A DNA stretch of 35,641 nucleotides, from contig NZ_CALVBG010000008.1 of NCBI RefSeq assembly GCF_944325745.1, positions 1-35,641 on the forward strand, written 5' to 3'. Positions 15,776 through 23,612 of the stretch are shown here, one piece after another. A program made the position numbers and the translations under genes. The notes beneath the pieces were generated by a model. The model was not told the origin of the DNA, made no database searches, and was given only the letters and a program-made list of their open reading frames with translations. The DNA is from an uncultured Faecalicoccus sp. Its GTDB lineage: Bacteria; Bacillota_I; Bacilli_A; Erysipelotrichales; Erysipelotrichaceae. The stretch's first letter is position 1. Each line of letters opens with the position of its first letter.

Positions 15776-15784
15776 ATTATAGCA
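15776..15784 (-). promoter_or_regulatory. Extended -10 promoter of coaBC-coaX
   Basis: On the minus strand TGCTATAAT (15784-15776), a perfect -10 with the TGn extension. No good -35 is seen at 17 bp. It decides the coaBC start codon. Confidence 0.65.
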
Positions 15785-15847
15785 CGAAAATCAAGCACGA
15801 AAAGTGGTTTTTCTCGAGATTGACGAAGAGTGTGATAAACTAAGAAT

Positions 15848-16996
15848 ATGAAGTTTGTAGTCGCCTGTGATTCTTTTAAAGGTTGCATGACTTCTCAGGA
15901 AGCCGTCCAACGTATTTCAAAAGGGATCCAAAACGCCAATCCAAATCATGAAGTTGCTGCTTTTCCGATGTGCGATGGCGGGGAAGGGACCATGGAGATT
16001 CTTTGCCAAATCGAAAAAGCCCAGATCATCGAGGTCCAGACGGTGGATGCCTATGGCAAACCGATCACGGCCTCGTATGGGATCTTGCCGGAAAAGAAAA
16101 AGGCCATCATGGAAGTGGCCAGCTGTATCGGCTTAAGCATGACGGAAAAGAAACGCCGCAACCCGATGATCGCCAACAGCCGCGGGATCGGCAAGATGAT
16201 CAAAGATGCCGTCAAAAAAGGCTGTACCACGATCGTGATCGGCTTAGGCGGAACAGCCACCAACGACGGCGGTATGGGCCTTTTACAGGAACTGGGCCTT
16301 CGCTTTTATGACAAGGAAAACAAATCTTTGATCTGCGGGGCATACAGTTTGGGGAAGATCGATCATATCGATACGAGCCGGTTCATGGATCTGGATCATG
16401 TCAGGATCCTGGCGGCTGCGGATGTTCGCAATCCGTTATTAGGACCCAAAGGGGCAACCTTTACCTTTGGCCGGCAAAAAGGACTTTTTCCATCCCAGCT
16501 GACGATGGTCGATCATTGGATGCGACGCTATCGGGATGTGATGCAGAAGACGTTTGGGATCGACCTGGATGCGATTCCCGGAGGCGGAGCCGCTGGCGGG
16601 ATCGGTGCTGTATTGGTCGGGATCCTACATGCGCAGATTCAATCGGGGATCACGATGTGCATGGAAGGATACCAGCTGGAAAACGTGATCCAGAAAGCGG
16701 ATATCGTGATCACAGGAGAAGGACAGACCGATCTGCAGACACGGTACGGCAAGGTACCGTTTGGCGTGGCCCAACTGGCAAAAAAATATCATAAACCGGT
16801 GCTTTGTTTGAGCGGAGCTCTAGGTTTAGGGTATCAGGAGTTATATCAAGATGGGTTTGATGGGCTGTATTCGAGTGCGGATCGGGCCATGGATTTTATG
16901 ACGGCACTAAAAAACGGTCCCGAAAAATTGGAAAACCTCGCTTTTTCAATCACGAAGACAATTGATGCGATCGCAAGAATGGAGGACGATCAATGA
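15848..16996 (+). CDS. Glycerate kinase (GarK/GlxK family)
   Basis: 382 residues, the normal length of the bacterial type. Motifs: VACDSFKGCMTSQEA at the start, FPMCDGGEGTME, IGLGGTATNDGGMGLLQELG, PGGGAAGGIGAVL and VITGEGQTDLQT. It phosphorylates D-glycerate (family members usually make 2-phosphoglycerate), feeding lower glycolysis. There is no clear ribosome binding site before the ATG. A possible -10 (GATAAA, 15834-15839, with a TGT just before) would put the transcript start about at the ATG, so a very short leader is possible. It overlaps the next gene by ATGA. Confidence 0.93.
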   Translation: MKFVVACDSFKGCMTSQEAVQRISKGIQNANPNHEVAAFPMCDGGEGTMEILCQIEKAQIIEVQTVDAYGKPITASYGILPEKKKAIMEVASCIGLSMTEKKRRNPMIANSRGIGKMIKDAVKKGCTTIVIGLGGTATNDGGMGLLQELGLRFYDKENKSLICGAYSLGKIDHIDTSRFMDLDHVRILAAADVRNPLLGPKGATFTFGRQKGLFPSQLTMVDHWMRRYRDVMQKTFGIDLDAIPGGGAAGGIGAVLVGILHAQIQSGITMCMEGYQLENVIQKADIVITGEGQTDLQTRYGKVPFGVAQLAKKYHKPVLCLSGALGLGYQELYQDGFDGLYSSADRAMDFMTALKNGPEKLENLAFSITKTIDAIARMEDDQ

Positions 16997-17511
16997 AATT
17001 TATCAAGAAATTATTCAGTATAGTTTTTCTTTCTTTTTTGTGCTTTGGCTGCAGTATGAGCCAGGAAGCTTTTCAGGAAATCAATGTGAGTGCCCAGGAA
17101 CTTCAGGAAAAGTTAGAGGCAAAAGAGGACTTTGTCTTGATCATCGAACGCGAAGGCTGTTCCTATTGTGAAGCGATCGATTCGTATATGGAAACGACTA
17201 AAGAAGAGCATCCGGGCGTCGTTCTCTATCGTTTGGATATCACTGATTTTGATTTGATGCGTAAGGAAGAAGGCGATATGACCTTAGTGTCCGAAAGTGA
17301 AGAAGGTCAGATCTTATTAGATATGGCACCGTATTTCTTATATACGCCGACGCTCTACATCATTGAAGATGGAAAAGCGGTGCAGGCCGGGATCGGCTAT
17401 AATGAGGCGACCAAGGAAGTGTCCTTATGGGACGTAGATTCCACGATTGATTTTGACAAAGCCGAAGGCCAGGAGTTCTGGTCCTTTGTGGAAAGCGGAC
17501 AAGGCGAATAG
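16993..17511 (+). CDS. Thioredoxin-fold protein, probable lipoprotein
   Basis: 172 residues. A signal peptide (KFIKKLFSIVFLSFLCFGC) ends at a Cys that may be lipidated; the lipobox is imperfect, with Cys at -3 where Leu is usual. The mature part has a thioredoxin-like strand followed by EREGCSYCEAI (CxxC) and a later YFLYTPTLYIIEDGK with the cis-Pro (YTPT). Likely an extracytoplasmic thiol-disulfide protein. Its ATG overlaps the glycerate kinase stop (ATGA), so the two are translated from one message, though no functional link is obvious. Confidence 0.8.
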   Translation: MKFIKKLFSIVFLSFLCFGCSMSQEAFQEINVSAQELQEKLEAKEDFVLIIEREGCSYCEAIDSYMETTKEEHPGVVLYRLDITDFDLMRKEEGDMTLVSESEEGQILLDMAPYFLYTPTLYIIEDGKAVQAGIGYNEATKEVSLWDVDSTIDFDKAEGQEFWSFVESGQGE

Positions 17512-17528
17512 AAATCTTTTTTAGAATC

Positions 17529-17537
17529 TGTTATAAT
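17529..17537 (+). promoter_or_regulatory. Extended -10 promoter
   Basis: TGTTATAAT at 17529-17537, about 30 bp before the gene at 17568. No convincing -35 at the usual distance. AGAGGGG provides the ribosome site. Confidence 0.6.
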
Positions 17538-17567
17538 TAGCATCACAGAAAAGAGGGGAATTCTATC

Positions 17568-17924
17568 ATGGAACAATTAGAAAACAATGCTTATTTTTGG
17601 CAGAAAATGGATACCCTTTTATTGAGCAGCACCTGCAAGATCGCTCATGAAAAAGGTTCCGTTCATCCCAAATATCCCAATCTGATCTATCCAGTGGATT
17701 ATGGATTTCTTCAAGATACAGTAGGGACGGATTCGCAGCCGATCCATGTTTATAAAGGCAGTCATAAAGCCCAAAATGTCGGCGCAATCGTTGTCAGTGC
17801 CGATATCTTGAAAAAGGATTGCGAAGTCAAATTGTTGGTCGGTTGTGACGATGAAGAAAAAATCAAGATCTTAGAATTTTTAAATCAAACACAATTCCAG
17901 AAAGCCATTTTTTTTTTTTTTTGA
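17568..17924 (+). CDS. Small inorganic pyrophosphatase-like protein
   Basis: 118 residues resembling the core of family I pyrophosphatase: KGSVHPKYPNLIYPVDYGFLQDT (the conserved Tyr in DYGF), VYKGSHKAQNVGAIVVSADIL and KKDCEVKLLVGC, which can align to the D-(4)-D-x-K metal site. The upstream metal motif DxDPxD is replaced by TDSQPIHV, so two acidic ligands look lost and hydrolysis is uncertain. The reading frame ends inside a run of 15 T residues (17908-17922), giving IFFFF and then TGA. One base more or less would add 10 or about 24 residues. Start supported by AGAGGGG and the -10 at 17532. Confidence 0.75.
   Translation: MEQLENNAYFWQKMDTLLLSSTCKIAHEKGSVHPKYPNLIYPVDYGFLQDTVGTDSQPIHVYKGSHKAQNVGAIVVSADILKKDCEVKLLVGCDDEEKIKILEFLNQTQFQKAIFFFF
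17908..17922 (+). repeat. 15-base T homopolymer inside a coding end
   Basis: Fifteen consecutive T residues sit at the very 3' end of the pyrophosphatase-like gene, just before its TGA. No GC-rich hairpin precedes it, so it does not look like an ordinary terminator. It is a candidate slippage site or a sequencing length error. Confidence 0.9.
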
Positions 17925-17953
17925 AATCAGATCCCAAGCTGGGCAAATAATGA

Positions 17954-17980
17954 TTGATTCAATGGGATTTATGGTACAAT
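17954..17980 (+). promoter_or_regulatory. Probable rubrerythrin promoter
   Basis: TTGATT (17954-17959) and TACAAT (17975-17980) with a short 15-bp spacer; the TGG before TACAAT forms an extended -10. GAGGAGG at 17991-17997 follows. Confidence 0.55.
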
Positions 17981-18004
17981 GAAACTAGATGAGGAGGTTC
18001 TATC

Positions 18005-18547
18005 ATGGAATTAAAAGGTTCAAAAACAGAACAAAATTTATTAGCTGCATTTGCCGGAGAAAGCCAAGCCAGCATCAAATATCAATACTATGCTTCTCAG
18101 GCAAAAAAAGACGGATATGTTAAGATCCAGAACATTTTTGAAGAAACTTCAAAAAATGAAAAAGAACATGCCAAATTGTGGTTCAAGGCATTGCACGGAG
18201 GAAAAGTTCCGACAACGACTGTCAATTTGAGCGATGCCGCTGCCGGGGAAAACTACGAGTGGACAGACATGTATAAAGAAATGGCAAAAACAGCCCGCGA
18301 AGAAGGCTTTGATCAAATCGCTGAACAAATGGAAGGTGTCGCTGCCATTGAAAAACATCATGAAGCTCGTTATCGTGCTATGTTGAAAGAAGTCGAAGAA
18401 AACACATTCTTCACCAGCCCAACGGAAACCGTTTGGATCTGCTTGAACTGCGGACATATCCACTTTGGAGATAAAGCACCGGAAGAATGCCCGGTTTGTG
18501 CACATCCGCAAGCTTACTTCCAGATCTTGAAAGAACACTTTGAATAG
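18005..18547 (+). CDS. rbr: Rubrerythrin
   Basis: 180 residues. An N-terminal four-helix diiron domain has E19 (AGES), E52 and H55 (EKEH) and E116/H119 (EKHH). The C-terminal rubredoxin-like domain has C146/C149 (CLNC) and C162/C165 (CPVC). Rubrerythrins reduce hydrogen peroxide in anaerobes, which fits a strictly anaerobic or oxygen-sensitive host. It appears to be a single-gene unit with its own promoter, a strong ribosome site and a terminator 2 bp after the stop. Confidence 0.96.
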   Translation: MELKGSKTEQNLLAAFAGESQASIKYQYYASQAKKDGYVKIQNIFEETSKNEKEHAKLWFKALHGGKVPTTTVNLSDAAAGENYEWTDMYKEMAKTAREEGFDQIAEQMEGVAAIEKHHEARYRAMLKEVEENTFFTSPTETVWICLNCGHIHFGDKAPEECPVCAHPQAYFQILKEHFE

Positions 18548-18548
18548 G

Positions 18549-18572
18549 AGCTGTCGATCGACAGCTTTTTTT
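18549..18572 (+). terminator. Intrinsic terminator of rubrerythrin
   Basis: An 18-bp perfect palindrome, AGCTGTCGATCGACAGCT (18549-18566), runs into seven T residues (18566-18572). Confidence 0.9.
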
Positions 18573-18577
18573 GAAGT

Positions 18578-18841
18578 ATGAATCAGTCGGTTCAATCGAT
18601 CCCGGAAGCGCTTCAGCTTCTCAAAGAAGGGCAGATCCTGATTTCAGATTCCCGGGTGATCTTGTTTCAAAAAGAGGACCAGCTCTATGCCAAAGGCCTT
18701 TCTTGGCAGGCGGCTTTATCTCGAAAGGATTTTTTAGATCTCTTTGAGCAGAATACCTTTTGGGTCTATGAAAAAAAGGAAGAGAAGATCTCTTCCGAAA
18801 AAGATGAAGATTATTATCAATGGGCAAGCCATTACCTCTAG
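18578..18841 (+). CDS. Small acidic protein of unknown function
   Basis: 87 residues, not recognised. The start resembles a short sensor-like fold (SIPEALQLLKEGQILISDSRVILFQKEDQLYAKG) and the end is strongly charged (EKKEEKISSEKDEDYYQW). The ATG lies only 6 nt after the rubrerythrin terminator and has no good ribosome site, so expression would depend on read-through or an unseen promoter. The stop overlaps that of the convergent acetyltransferase gene in CTAG. Amino-acid composition looks protein-like, so I keep it with reserve. Confidence 0.6.
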   Translation: MNQSVQSIPEALQLLKEGQILISDSRVILFQKEDQLYAKGLSWQAALSRKDFLDLFEQNTFWVYEKKEEKISSEKDEDYYQWASHYL

Positions 18842-19752
18842 TCGATCATGTGATTCCAGATCGGCTTTTTTAGTGCCGCAAAAGCTTCTTTGGCATGATG
18901 AACATTCTCTTTGGACCACACAGAGAAAAGTTTATAGTTGTTCAGCCTTGCCAATACGGTTCCCTGGTTGCGAGGGATCTCCATCGGGAACAGTTTGTCA
19001 AAGCGCTCTTGGTCGGAAACGATAAAGCTCAAGGTCTGGCAGCGTTCCTTCAGATAGCTGAAACAGTCCAAGATCGCATCCGCATCCAGATAGACCAATA
19101 TCTGGATCTCGATATGCTCTTTATTGATGCGATAGATCGCAAAGCCGCGCATTTCTCCCTGGTCATCAACGGCCGTGATCATGCGGTGGTTACAGTTGAG
19201 ATAGAGGCGGATCGCATTTTGAAATTCTTGCGGATCCAAACGGATCGATCCGTCAAAATGAGAAAGGAATTCCTGATAAAGCGGATAGAGATCCATGTCC
19301 GGGCGATAGATCTGTACGTGGCGCGCATCTCCCTGGTTCCAGTTTTCCATCTCCAGCCAGTAATATTTTGTCGAAGCGACCGGTTGAAAGCTTTTGGATT
19401 CCAGAAGCTTGGGAAAATTGGTGTAGACAAGAGTGATCAAGTGATTACAGGCGGCATAATTCATGCAGGCTTCTAAAAGTTCGCTGAAATAACCGCGCTG
19501 GCGATAGTCTGGCAAGGTACAGGCCAAAGAAAGAACCAGTGCTTCACAAGCTTTTCCCTGATAGAAAAAAGTGCGTTTTTTGGTCTGCAAACAGGCAACG
19601 ATCTTTTTGTCTTCCAGGGCACAAAACATGCCCGAAGGATCGTACTTATATTTCATCCAGGCACTGACATCCAAACTGTCCATTTGAAGACAAGAGCGGG
19701 CAATCAGCCGCCGAATTTCTTTATCTTTGCCATAAGAATGATCAAGAATCAT
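18838..19752 (-). CDS. GNAT family N-acetyltransferase, Eis-like layout
   Basis: About 304 residues. An N-terminal GNAT domain includes VLSLACTLPDYRQRGYFSELLEACMNY (acetyl-CoA pyrophosphate loop RQRGYF). A second, weaker acyltransferase-like half follows (DQGEMRGFAIYRI, HIEIQILVYLDADAI), as in Eis-type two-domain enzymes, but without room for their third sterol-carrier-like domain. Substrate unknown. I prefer ATG 19752 to 19761, because GAGAGG abuts 19761 but is 9 nt from 19752. The gene slightly overlaps the preceding small membrane protein gene. Confidence 0.82.
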   Translation of the reverse strand: MILDHSYGKDKEIRRLIARSCLQMDSLDVSAWMKYKYDPSGMFCALEDKKIVACLQTKKRTFFYQGKACEALVLSLACTLPDYRQRGYFSELLEACMNYAACNHLITLVYTNFPKLLESKSFQPVASTKYYWLEMENWNQGDARHVQIYRPDMDLYPLYQEFLSHFDGSIRLDPQEFQNAIRLYLNCNHRMITAVDDQGEMRGFAIYRINKEHIEIQILVYLDADAILDCFSYLKERCQTLSFIVSDQERFDKLFPMEIPRNQGTVLARLNNYKLFSVWSKENVHHAKEAFAALKKPIWNHMID

Positions 19753-19987
19753 GGTCGTCATCCTCTCTTTCCGTGTATTCTACATCGATGGCTCCATGTT
19801 TGGGACCTCTTGGTGAATAACTTTCTTCGGAATAGAAAGAGTCATGATCCGAATCGGGCTTGCGAAAACTTTTGATCACATAATAGACGGCCCATAAGAA
19901 TAATAAGGGAAGCAAGATCGGGGCCAAAAACTGAAATAGAGCGATCAAAACTAAGATCAATACAAAAAAAACGATAAAATAAGCCAT
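19742..19987 (-). CDS. Small membrane protein of unknown function
   Basis: 81 residues from ATG 19987, chosen because GAGGTGG lies just upstream; the longer frame to 20053 runs into yigZ. Two near-continuous hydrophobic segments (about 3-42) form one or two membrane passes, followed by a charged cytoplasmic tail rich in Asp, Glu and Ser (RKPDSDHDSFYSEESY). It lies between yigZ and the acetyltransferase gene in one minus-strand operon and overlaps the latter. Confidence 0.7.
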   Translation of the reverse strand: MAYFIVFFVLILVLIALFQFLAPILLPLLFLWAVYYVIKSFRKPDSDHDSFYSEESYSPRGPKHGAIDVEYTEREDDDHDS

Positions 19988-20001
19988 AATGTTCACCACC
20001 T

Positions 20002-20604
20002 CTAGTATAACACAGTTTCGTGGGCCTTCTCCTGGACAAACTCGCAGGTGCACTGACCTTGTGTCAATTCCATCAGAGAAGTTTTAAGATCTTGTGCCGA
20101 AAGGACATGATAGACTACTTTTTGGTCATAATCCTTCGATTCAATTTGGCAATCCATCCGGTGCAAAGCTGCATCGATCTTCCCGATCCAGGGATAGTCA
20201 AAGGTCAAGACATATTCTTTCCATAGGGAAACCGTAGTCAATGTCGCCTGGGCCAAAGCTTCTTTGACAGAGTCGGAGTAGGCTTTGACCAAACCGCCGG
20301 TGCCTAACTTGATACCGCCAAAATAGCGGACCACAACAGCACAGATCTGATCCATCTCTTGTTTAAGCAATACATTGAGCATCGGATGACCAGCCGTTCC
20401 GGCGGGTTCGTGATCATCGTTGGAGCGGGTGAGATCGCCGATGACCAGAGCGGTACAGTGATGAGTGGCATCGGGATGTTTTTTCTTGATGAATTTTATA
20501 AAATCACGAGCCTCTTCTTCACTGTCTGTGCGATGCAGATAAGTGATGAAGCGGCTTTTTTTGATTTCGATCGTATGGGTGAGATCTTCTTTGATTCGTG
20601 GCAT
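20002..20604 (-). CDS. YigZ/IMPACT family protein
   Basis: 200 residues with the two defining motifs, DDHEPAGTAGHPMLNVL and VVVRYFGGIKLGTGGLVKAY, and the C-terminal ferredoxin-like half. Family members are linked to translation control (yeast and mammalian IMPACT/Yih1), but the bacterial role is unclear. AGGA lies 7 nt before the ATG, in a region where TTGCAC and TAGGAT could form a weak promoter. It is the first gene of the three-gene operon. Confidence 0.93.
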   Translation of the reverse strand: MPRIKEDLTHTIEIKKSRFITYLHRTDSEEEARDFIKFIKKKHPDATHHCTALVIGDLTRSNDDHEPAGTAGHPMLNVLLKQEMDQICAVVVRYFGGIKLGTGGLVKAYSDSVKEALAQATLTTVSLWKEYVLTFDYPWIGKIDAALHRMDCQIESKDYDQKVVYHVLSAQDLKTSLMELTQGQCTCEFVQEKAHETVLY

Positions 20605-20622
20605 GATTTTATCCTAAATTAT

Positions 20623-20651
20623 TTTACTTTGCGGTGCAAGCGAAATATAAT
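20623..20651 (+). promoter_or_regulatory. Promoter of the YbaK/permease unit
   Basis: TTTACT (20623-20628), 17-bp spacer, TATAAT (20646-20651), 25 bp before the YbaK-type gene and divergent from yigZ. Confidence 0.7.
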
Positions 20652-20675
20652 GGAGGTCTAAACGGAGAAAAAACA

Positions 20676-21140
20676 ATGTCTATAGAACGCGTTAGAAAAC
20701 AGTTTCGGCAATGGAAAATCGAAGATCGGATCGTAGAGCTGGATCAAAGTTCGGCTACGGTCAAACTGGCGGCCCAAGCTTTAGGGTGTGAAGAAAGGCA
20801 GATTGCGAAAACGCTGGCTTTTGAAGTCGACGAACAACCGGTGCTTGTCGTGACAAGCGGAGATGCCCGCATCGACAATGCCAAGTTCAAACATTATTTT
20901 CACAAGAAGCCTCATATGATTTCCAAAGAACATGTAGAACAACGAATCGGCCATGCGCCGGGCGGTGTTTGTCCGTTTGCCGTAAAACCGGAAGTTCAAG
21001 TTTATTTGGATATTTCTTTACGGGCCATGGATATTGTTTATCCCGCTTGCGGAAGTTCAAATTCCTGTATCAAGATGACGATCGAGGAACTTGAAAAAAC
21101 CACCGATCCTGTTGCCTGGATCGATGTATGCAAGGAGTAA
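20676..21140 (+). CDS. YbaK/EbsC family aminoacyl-tRNA deacylase
   Basis: 154 residues with the YbaK-domain pattern: SSATVKLAAQALGCEERQIAKTLAF (conserved Lys in AKTL), VLVVTSGDARID, IGHAPGGVCPFAV (GxxP loop) and YPACGSSNSCIKM. These proteins remove wrong amino acids from mischarged tRNA, for example Cys-tRNA(Pro). ATG 20676 is used since it follows the -10 and a GGAG site; the longer frame starts upstream of the -10 box. The permease follows after 19 bp. Confidence 0.92.
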   Translation: MSIERVRKQFRQWKIEDRIVELDQSSATVKLAAQALGCEERQIAKTLAFEVDEQPVLVVTSGDARIDNAKFKHYFHKKPHMISKEHVEQRIGHAPGGVCPFAVKPEVQVYLDISLRAMDIVYPACGSSNSCIKMTIEELEKTTDPVAWIDVCKE

Positions 21141-21159
21141 ATAAGGAAAGGGAAAAGAG

Positions 21160-22584
21160 ATGAAGGAAGAAAATTTGAAGATCGACAAAGAAACGCCGAT
21201 TCGGGAAGTATGTGAAGAAAACTTATATTGTCTGAACGGCCGTGTTCCTTTGCGCAAAGCCATTCCATTTGGCTTGCAGCATGTTTTGGCCATGTTTGTG
21301 GCCAACTTGGCGCCGGTTCTGATCGTATGCGGAGCCGCTGTCGTTCAAGGGACGGATCATGGCTTGACTCCGGCTGAGATCACCCAGATCTTGCAGTGTG
21401 CGATGTTTGCGGCCGGGATCGGAACGACGATGCAGCTGTATTCATTCTGGAAGATCGGTTCACGTCTGCCGATCGTGATGGGTGTCAGCTTTACGTTCTT
21501 GGGCAGCTTGCTGATCATTTGTACTAATCCGGCTTTGGGCTATGAAGGAATGATCGGGGCCGTGATCCTGGGAGGGATCTTTGAAGGCTTGGTCGGCTTG
21601 AGTGCCAAATATTGGAGACGCTTTTTGACACCGGTTGTTTCAGCTTGTGTCGTGATTGCGATCGGGCTTTCTCTGTTGTCCGTAGGAATGGATTCCTGGG
21701 GCGGCGGCAGCGGTGTCGAAGATTTTGGCGCCTGGTATCATTTGTTTGTCGGGGCCTTTACTTTGATCGTTTGTTTAGTATCGCGCTATCTTTTAAAAGG
21801 TGTTTATAAAAACTTGAACATCCTGGTGGGCTTGATCATTGGTTATTTGTTGGCGGCCATCTTTACATTTACAGGTATTGCCCCGATGATCGATCTTTCG
21901 ACGATTGGGGAAACCGTTTCGCAAGTAGGTGTTTTCAGTATTCCTAAGCTGGTGTTCTTGACAGAACATAAACCGATCTTTGATGTCGGAGCTTTCTTTA
22001 CGATTGCGATCGTATTCTTGGTTTCGGCCGCTGAGACGACCGGAGCGACAACGGCTGTCTGCACCGGCGCGCTCAATCGCGATATCAAGACCGAGGAACT
22101 GCAGGGATCTTTGGCCGTGGATGGATTCTCCAGTGCTATCTCGGGATGCTTTGGATGTTTACCGTTGACATCGTTTAGTCAGAATGTCGGTCTTGTGACC
22201 ATGACGCGTGTGATCAACCGCTTTACGATCTTCATGGGGGCTTTGATCTTGATCCTGGCTTCTTTGTTTCCGCCGCTGGGCGCATTCTTCAACTCCATTC
22301 CGCAGTCTGTTCTAGGGGGCTGCACAGTCATGATGTTTGGATCGATCATGTATGAAGGAATCAAGATGCTGAAAGAATGCGTCTTTGATGACCGGACGAT
22401 GATCATCGTTTCTCTGTCCTTTTGTATCGGAGTGGGATTGACACAGACTTCCGGAAACTTCTTCTCTTGTTTCCCACAGGCAGTCGGTGATATTTTCAAC
22501 GGGAACGCTGTGGCCGGTGTCTTTGTGGTATCGCTTTTGTTGAGTCTTTTCTTACCGAAAGAAAAAGATCATCAAAAGAAATGA
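21160..22584 (+). CDS. NCS2 family xanthine/uracil-type permease
   Basis: 474 residues, about 14 hydrophobic segments. The signature region SFSQNVGLVTMTRVINR and the substrate-site helix VSAAETTGATTAV with its Glu identify the NCS2 (uracil/purine:H+ symporter) family. The AET pattern favours xanthine or urate over uracil. The nearby xanthine phosphoribosyltransferase (24265-24831) supports xanthine, but they are separate units and no purine riboswitch fits the 19-bp gap upstream. AAGGAAAG precedes the ATG. Confidence 0.88.
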   Translation: MKEENLKIDKETPIREVCEENLYCLNGRVPLRKAIPFGLQHVLAMFVANLAPVLIVCGAAVVQGTDHGLTPAEITQILQCAMFAAGIGTTMQLYSFWKIGSRLPIVMGVSFTFLGSLLIICTNPALGYEGMIGAVILGGIFEGLVGLSAKYWRRFLTPVVSACVVIAIGLSLLSVGMDSWGGGSGVEDFGAWYHLFVGAFTLIVCLVSRYLLKGVYKNLNILVGLIIGYLLAAIFTFTGIAPMIDLSTIGETVSQVGVFSIPKLVFLTEHKPIFDVGAFFTIAIVFLVSAAETTGATTAVCTGALNRDIKTEELQGSLAVDGFSSAISGCFGCLPLTSFSQNVGLVTMTRVINRFTIFMGALILILASLFPPLGAFFNSIPQSVLGGCTVMMFGSIMYEGIKMLKECVFDDRTMIIVSLSFCIGVGLTQTSGNFFSCFPQAVGDIFNGNAVAGVFVVSLLLSLFLPKEKDHQKK

Positions 22585-22593
22585 TGATTCGTG

Positions 22594-22599
22594 TATAAT
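22594..22599 (+). promoter_or_regulatory. Possible -10 box for ypmB-dnaD-nth
   Basis: A perfect TATAAT lies 25 bp before the ypmB-like gene, with AAAGGGGG after it. I see no good -35 at the usual distance. Confidence 0.4.
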
Positions 22600-22623
22600 T
22601 AAAATCAGTGAAAGGGGGATCCT

Positions 22624-23082
22624 ATGGCAAAGAAAAATCGCAAATACGGGACACGATTTACAGTTTTGTTGGGGATCCTCTTTCTTGTGCTTTTTTCAGT
22701 TCTCTGGGCGTTGTTTATCAGCGGACCTAACCGGATCCGGGAAGAAAATCAGGAACGCATGATCGCCAAGATTGAAAAGACGGTTCCTGAGATCCAGGGC
22801 TTGACGCTGCACCAGTTTGATTATCTGACGGCCCAAGGGTATACCGAAACGACTTTATATTGGTTTGATGCCAAAGGCGATGAGATCACGACCCGGGATA
22901 TCAGTACATTGGATTATCAAAAAGCCCGCACGATCGCATCGGATGATTATCAGATCGAAGTCGAGAGCGTGGAATTAGGATATGGATATGACAACCCGGT
23001 TTATGTCGTTCAGGGATCAAATCGAATGTTGCTGCTGGATTATGACAGCTTTGTTCGCGTCTATGAAAGGGAGGCTCAATAA
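22624..23082 (+). CDS. YpmB-like membrane-anchored PepSY/DUF5590 protein
   Basis: 152 residues: basic N-terminus, one membrane helix (about 12-32, FTVLLGILFLVLFSVLWALF), then an extracytoplasmic PepSY-like domain (DYLTAQGYTETTLYWFDAKGDEI). Assignment rests on this layout and on position: in Bacillus, ypmB, dnaD and nth are neighbours. Function of YpmB is unknown. The TAA stop and the next ATG share bases (TAATG), so translation of dnaD is probably coupled. Confidence 0.8.
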   Translation: MAKKNRKYGTRFTVLLGILFLVLFSVLWALFISGPNRIREENQERMIAKIEKTVPEIQGLTLHQFDYLTAQGYTETTLYWFDAKGDEITTRDISTLDYQKARTIASDDYQIEVESVELGYGYDNPVYVVQGSNRMLLLDYDSFVRVYEREAQ

Positions 23083-23612
23083 TGGATTGGAATGCACCTT
23101 ATTTGAATCATAAGATCTGGATCTTAGATCATTTAGAACAGCTGCACTGTGAACCCAAAGAGGTTCTGGTGCTTTTGTTGATCGATCTGTATAACGATCT
23201 GCGACAGCCGATCCATCATGAAGAAATCGCTCAAAAACTAGGAATCGATACAGACGAAGTGGAGTCTTTATTCTTATCATTGGCCGATAAAGGATATTTA
23301 CAGATCTCTTATCAAGATGGTGTGATCAAATTTGATATTGAGGGTGTTTATGCCCAGCGCCTGAAACAAAACCCTTCGCAACATCGATCGTTGATCGAGG
23401 AATTTGAAGCGGAATTTCGCCGGCCGCTTTCTTCCATGGAAATGGAGCGTATCTTGCAGCTGGGGGATGAATATGATCCGCGCATGGTGATCTGTGCTTT
23501 GAATGAGGCGGCGGTCTATGACAAGCGGAATTTAAACTACATCGAAAACATTTTGATCTCTTGGCGCCAAAAAGGGCTCAGCACAGAAGATGTGGAGAGT
23601 GGCAAGCGATGA
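23082..23612 (+). CDS. dnaD: DnaD-like replication protein
   Basis: 176 residues. The N-terminal winged-helix part (IHHEEIAQKLGIDTDEVESLF) precedes a C-terminal DnaD domain with its hallmark YIENILISW (Y153 to W161). DnaD helps load the replicative helicase and restart replication in Firmicutes. It is shorter than Bacillus DnaD (about 230), mainly in the linker and tail. It overlaps nth by ATGA. Confidence 0.9.
   Translation: MDWNAPYLNHKIWILDHLEQLHCEPKEVLVLLLIDLYNDLRQPIHHEEIAQKLGIDTDEVESLFLSLADKGYLQISYQDGVIKFDIEGVYAQRLKQNPSQHRSLIEEFEAEFRRPLSSMEMERILQLGDEYDPRMVICALNEAAVYDKRNLNYIENILISWRQKGLSTEDVESGKR

Noticed and set aside
18549..18566. 18-bp palindrome as an operator or recombination site
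   Set aside because: It is followed directly by seven T residues after a gene end, which fits an intrinsic terminator better.
18895..19476. 193-codon plus-strand frame
   Set aside because: Antisense to the GNAT acetyltransferase, whose motifs are convincing. No promoter or ribosome site.
20605..20675. Purine riboswitch upstream of the permease unit or of xpt
   Set aside because: Gaps are too short (19 bp before the permease, negative before xpt) and no purine-aptamer core is seen near either gene.
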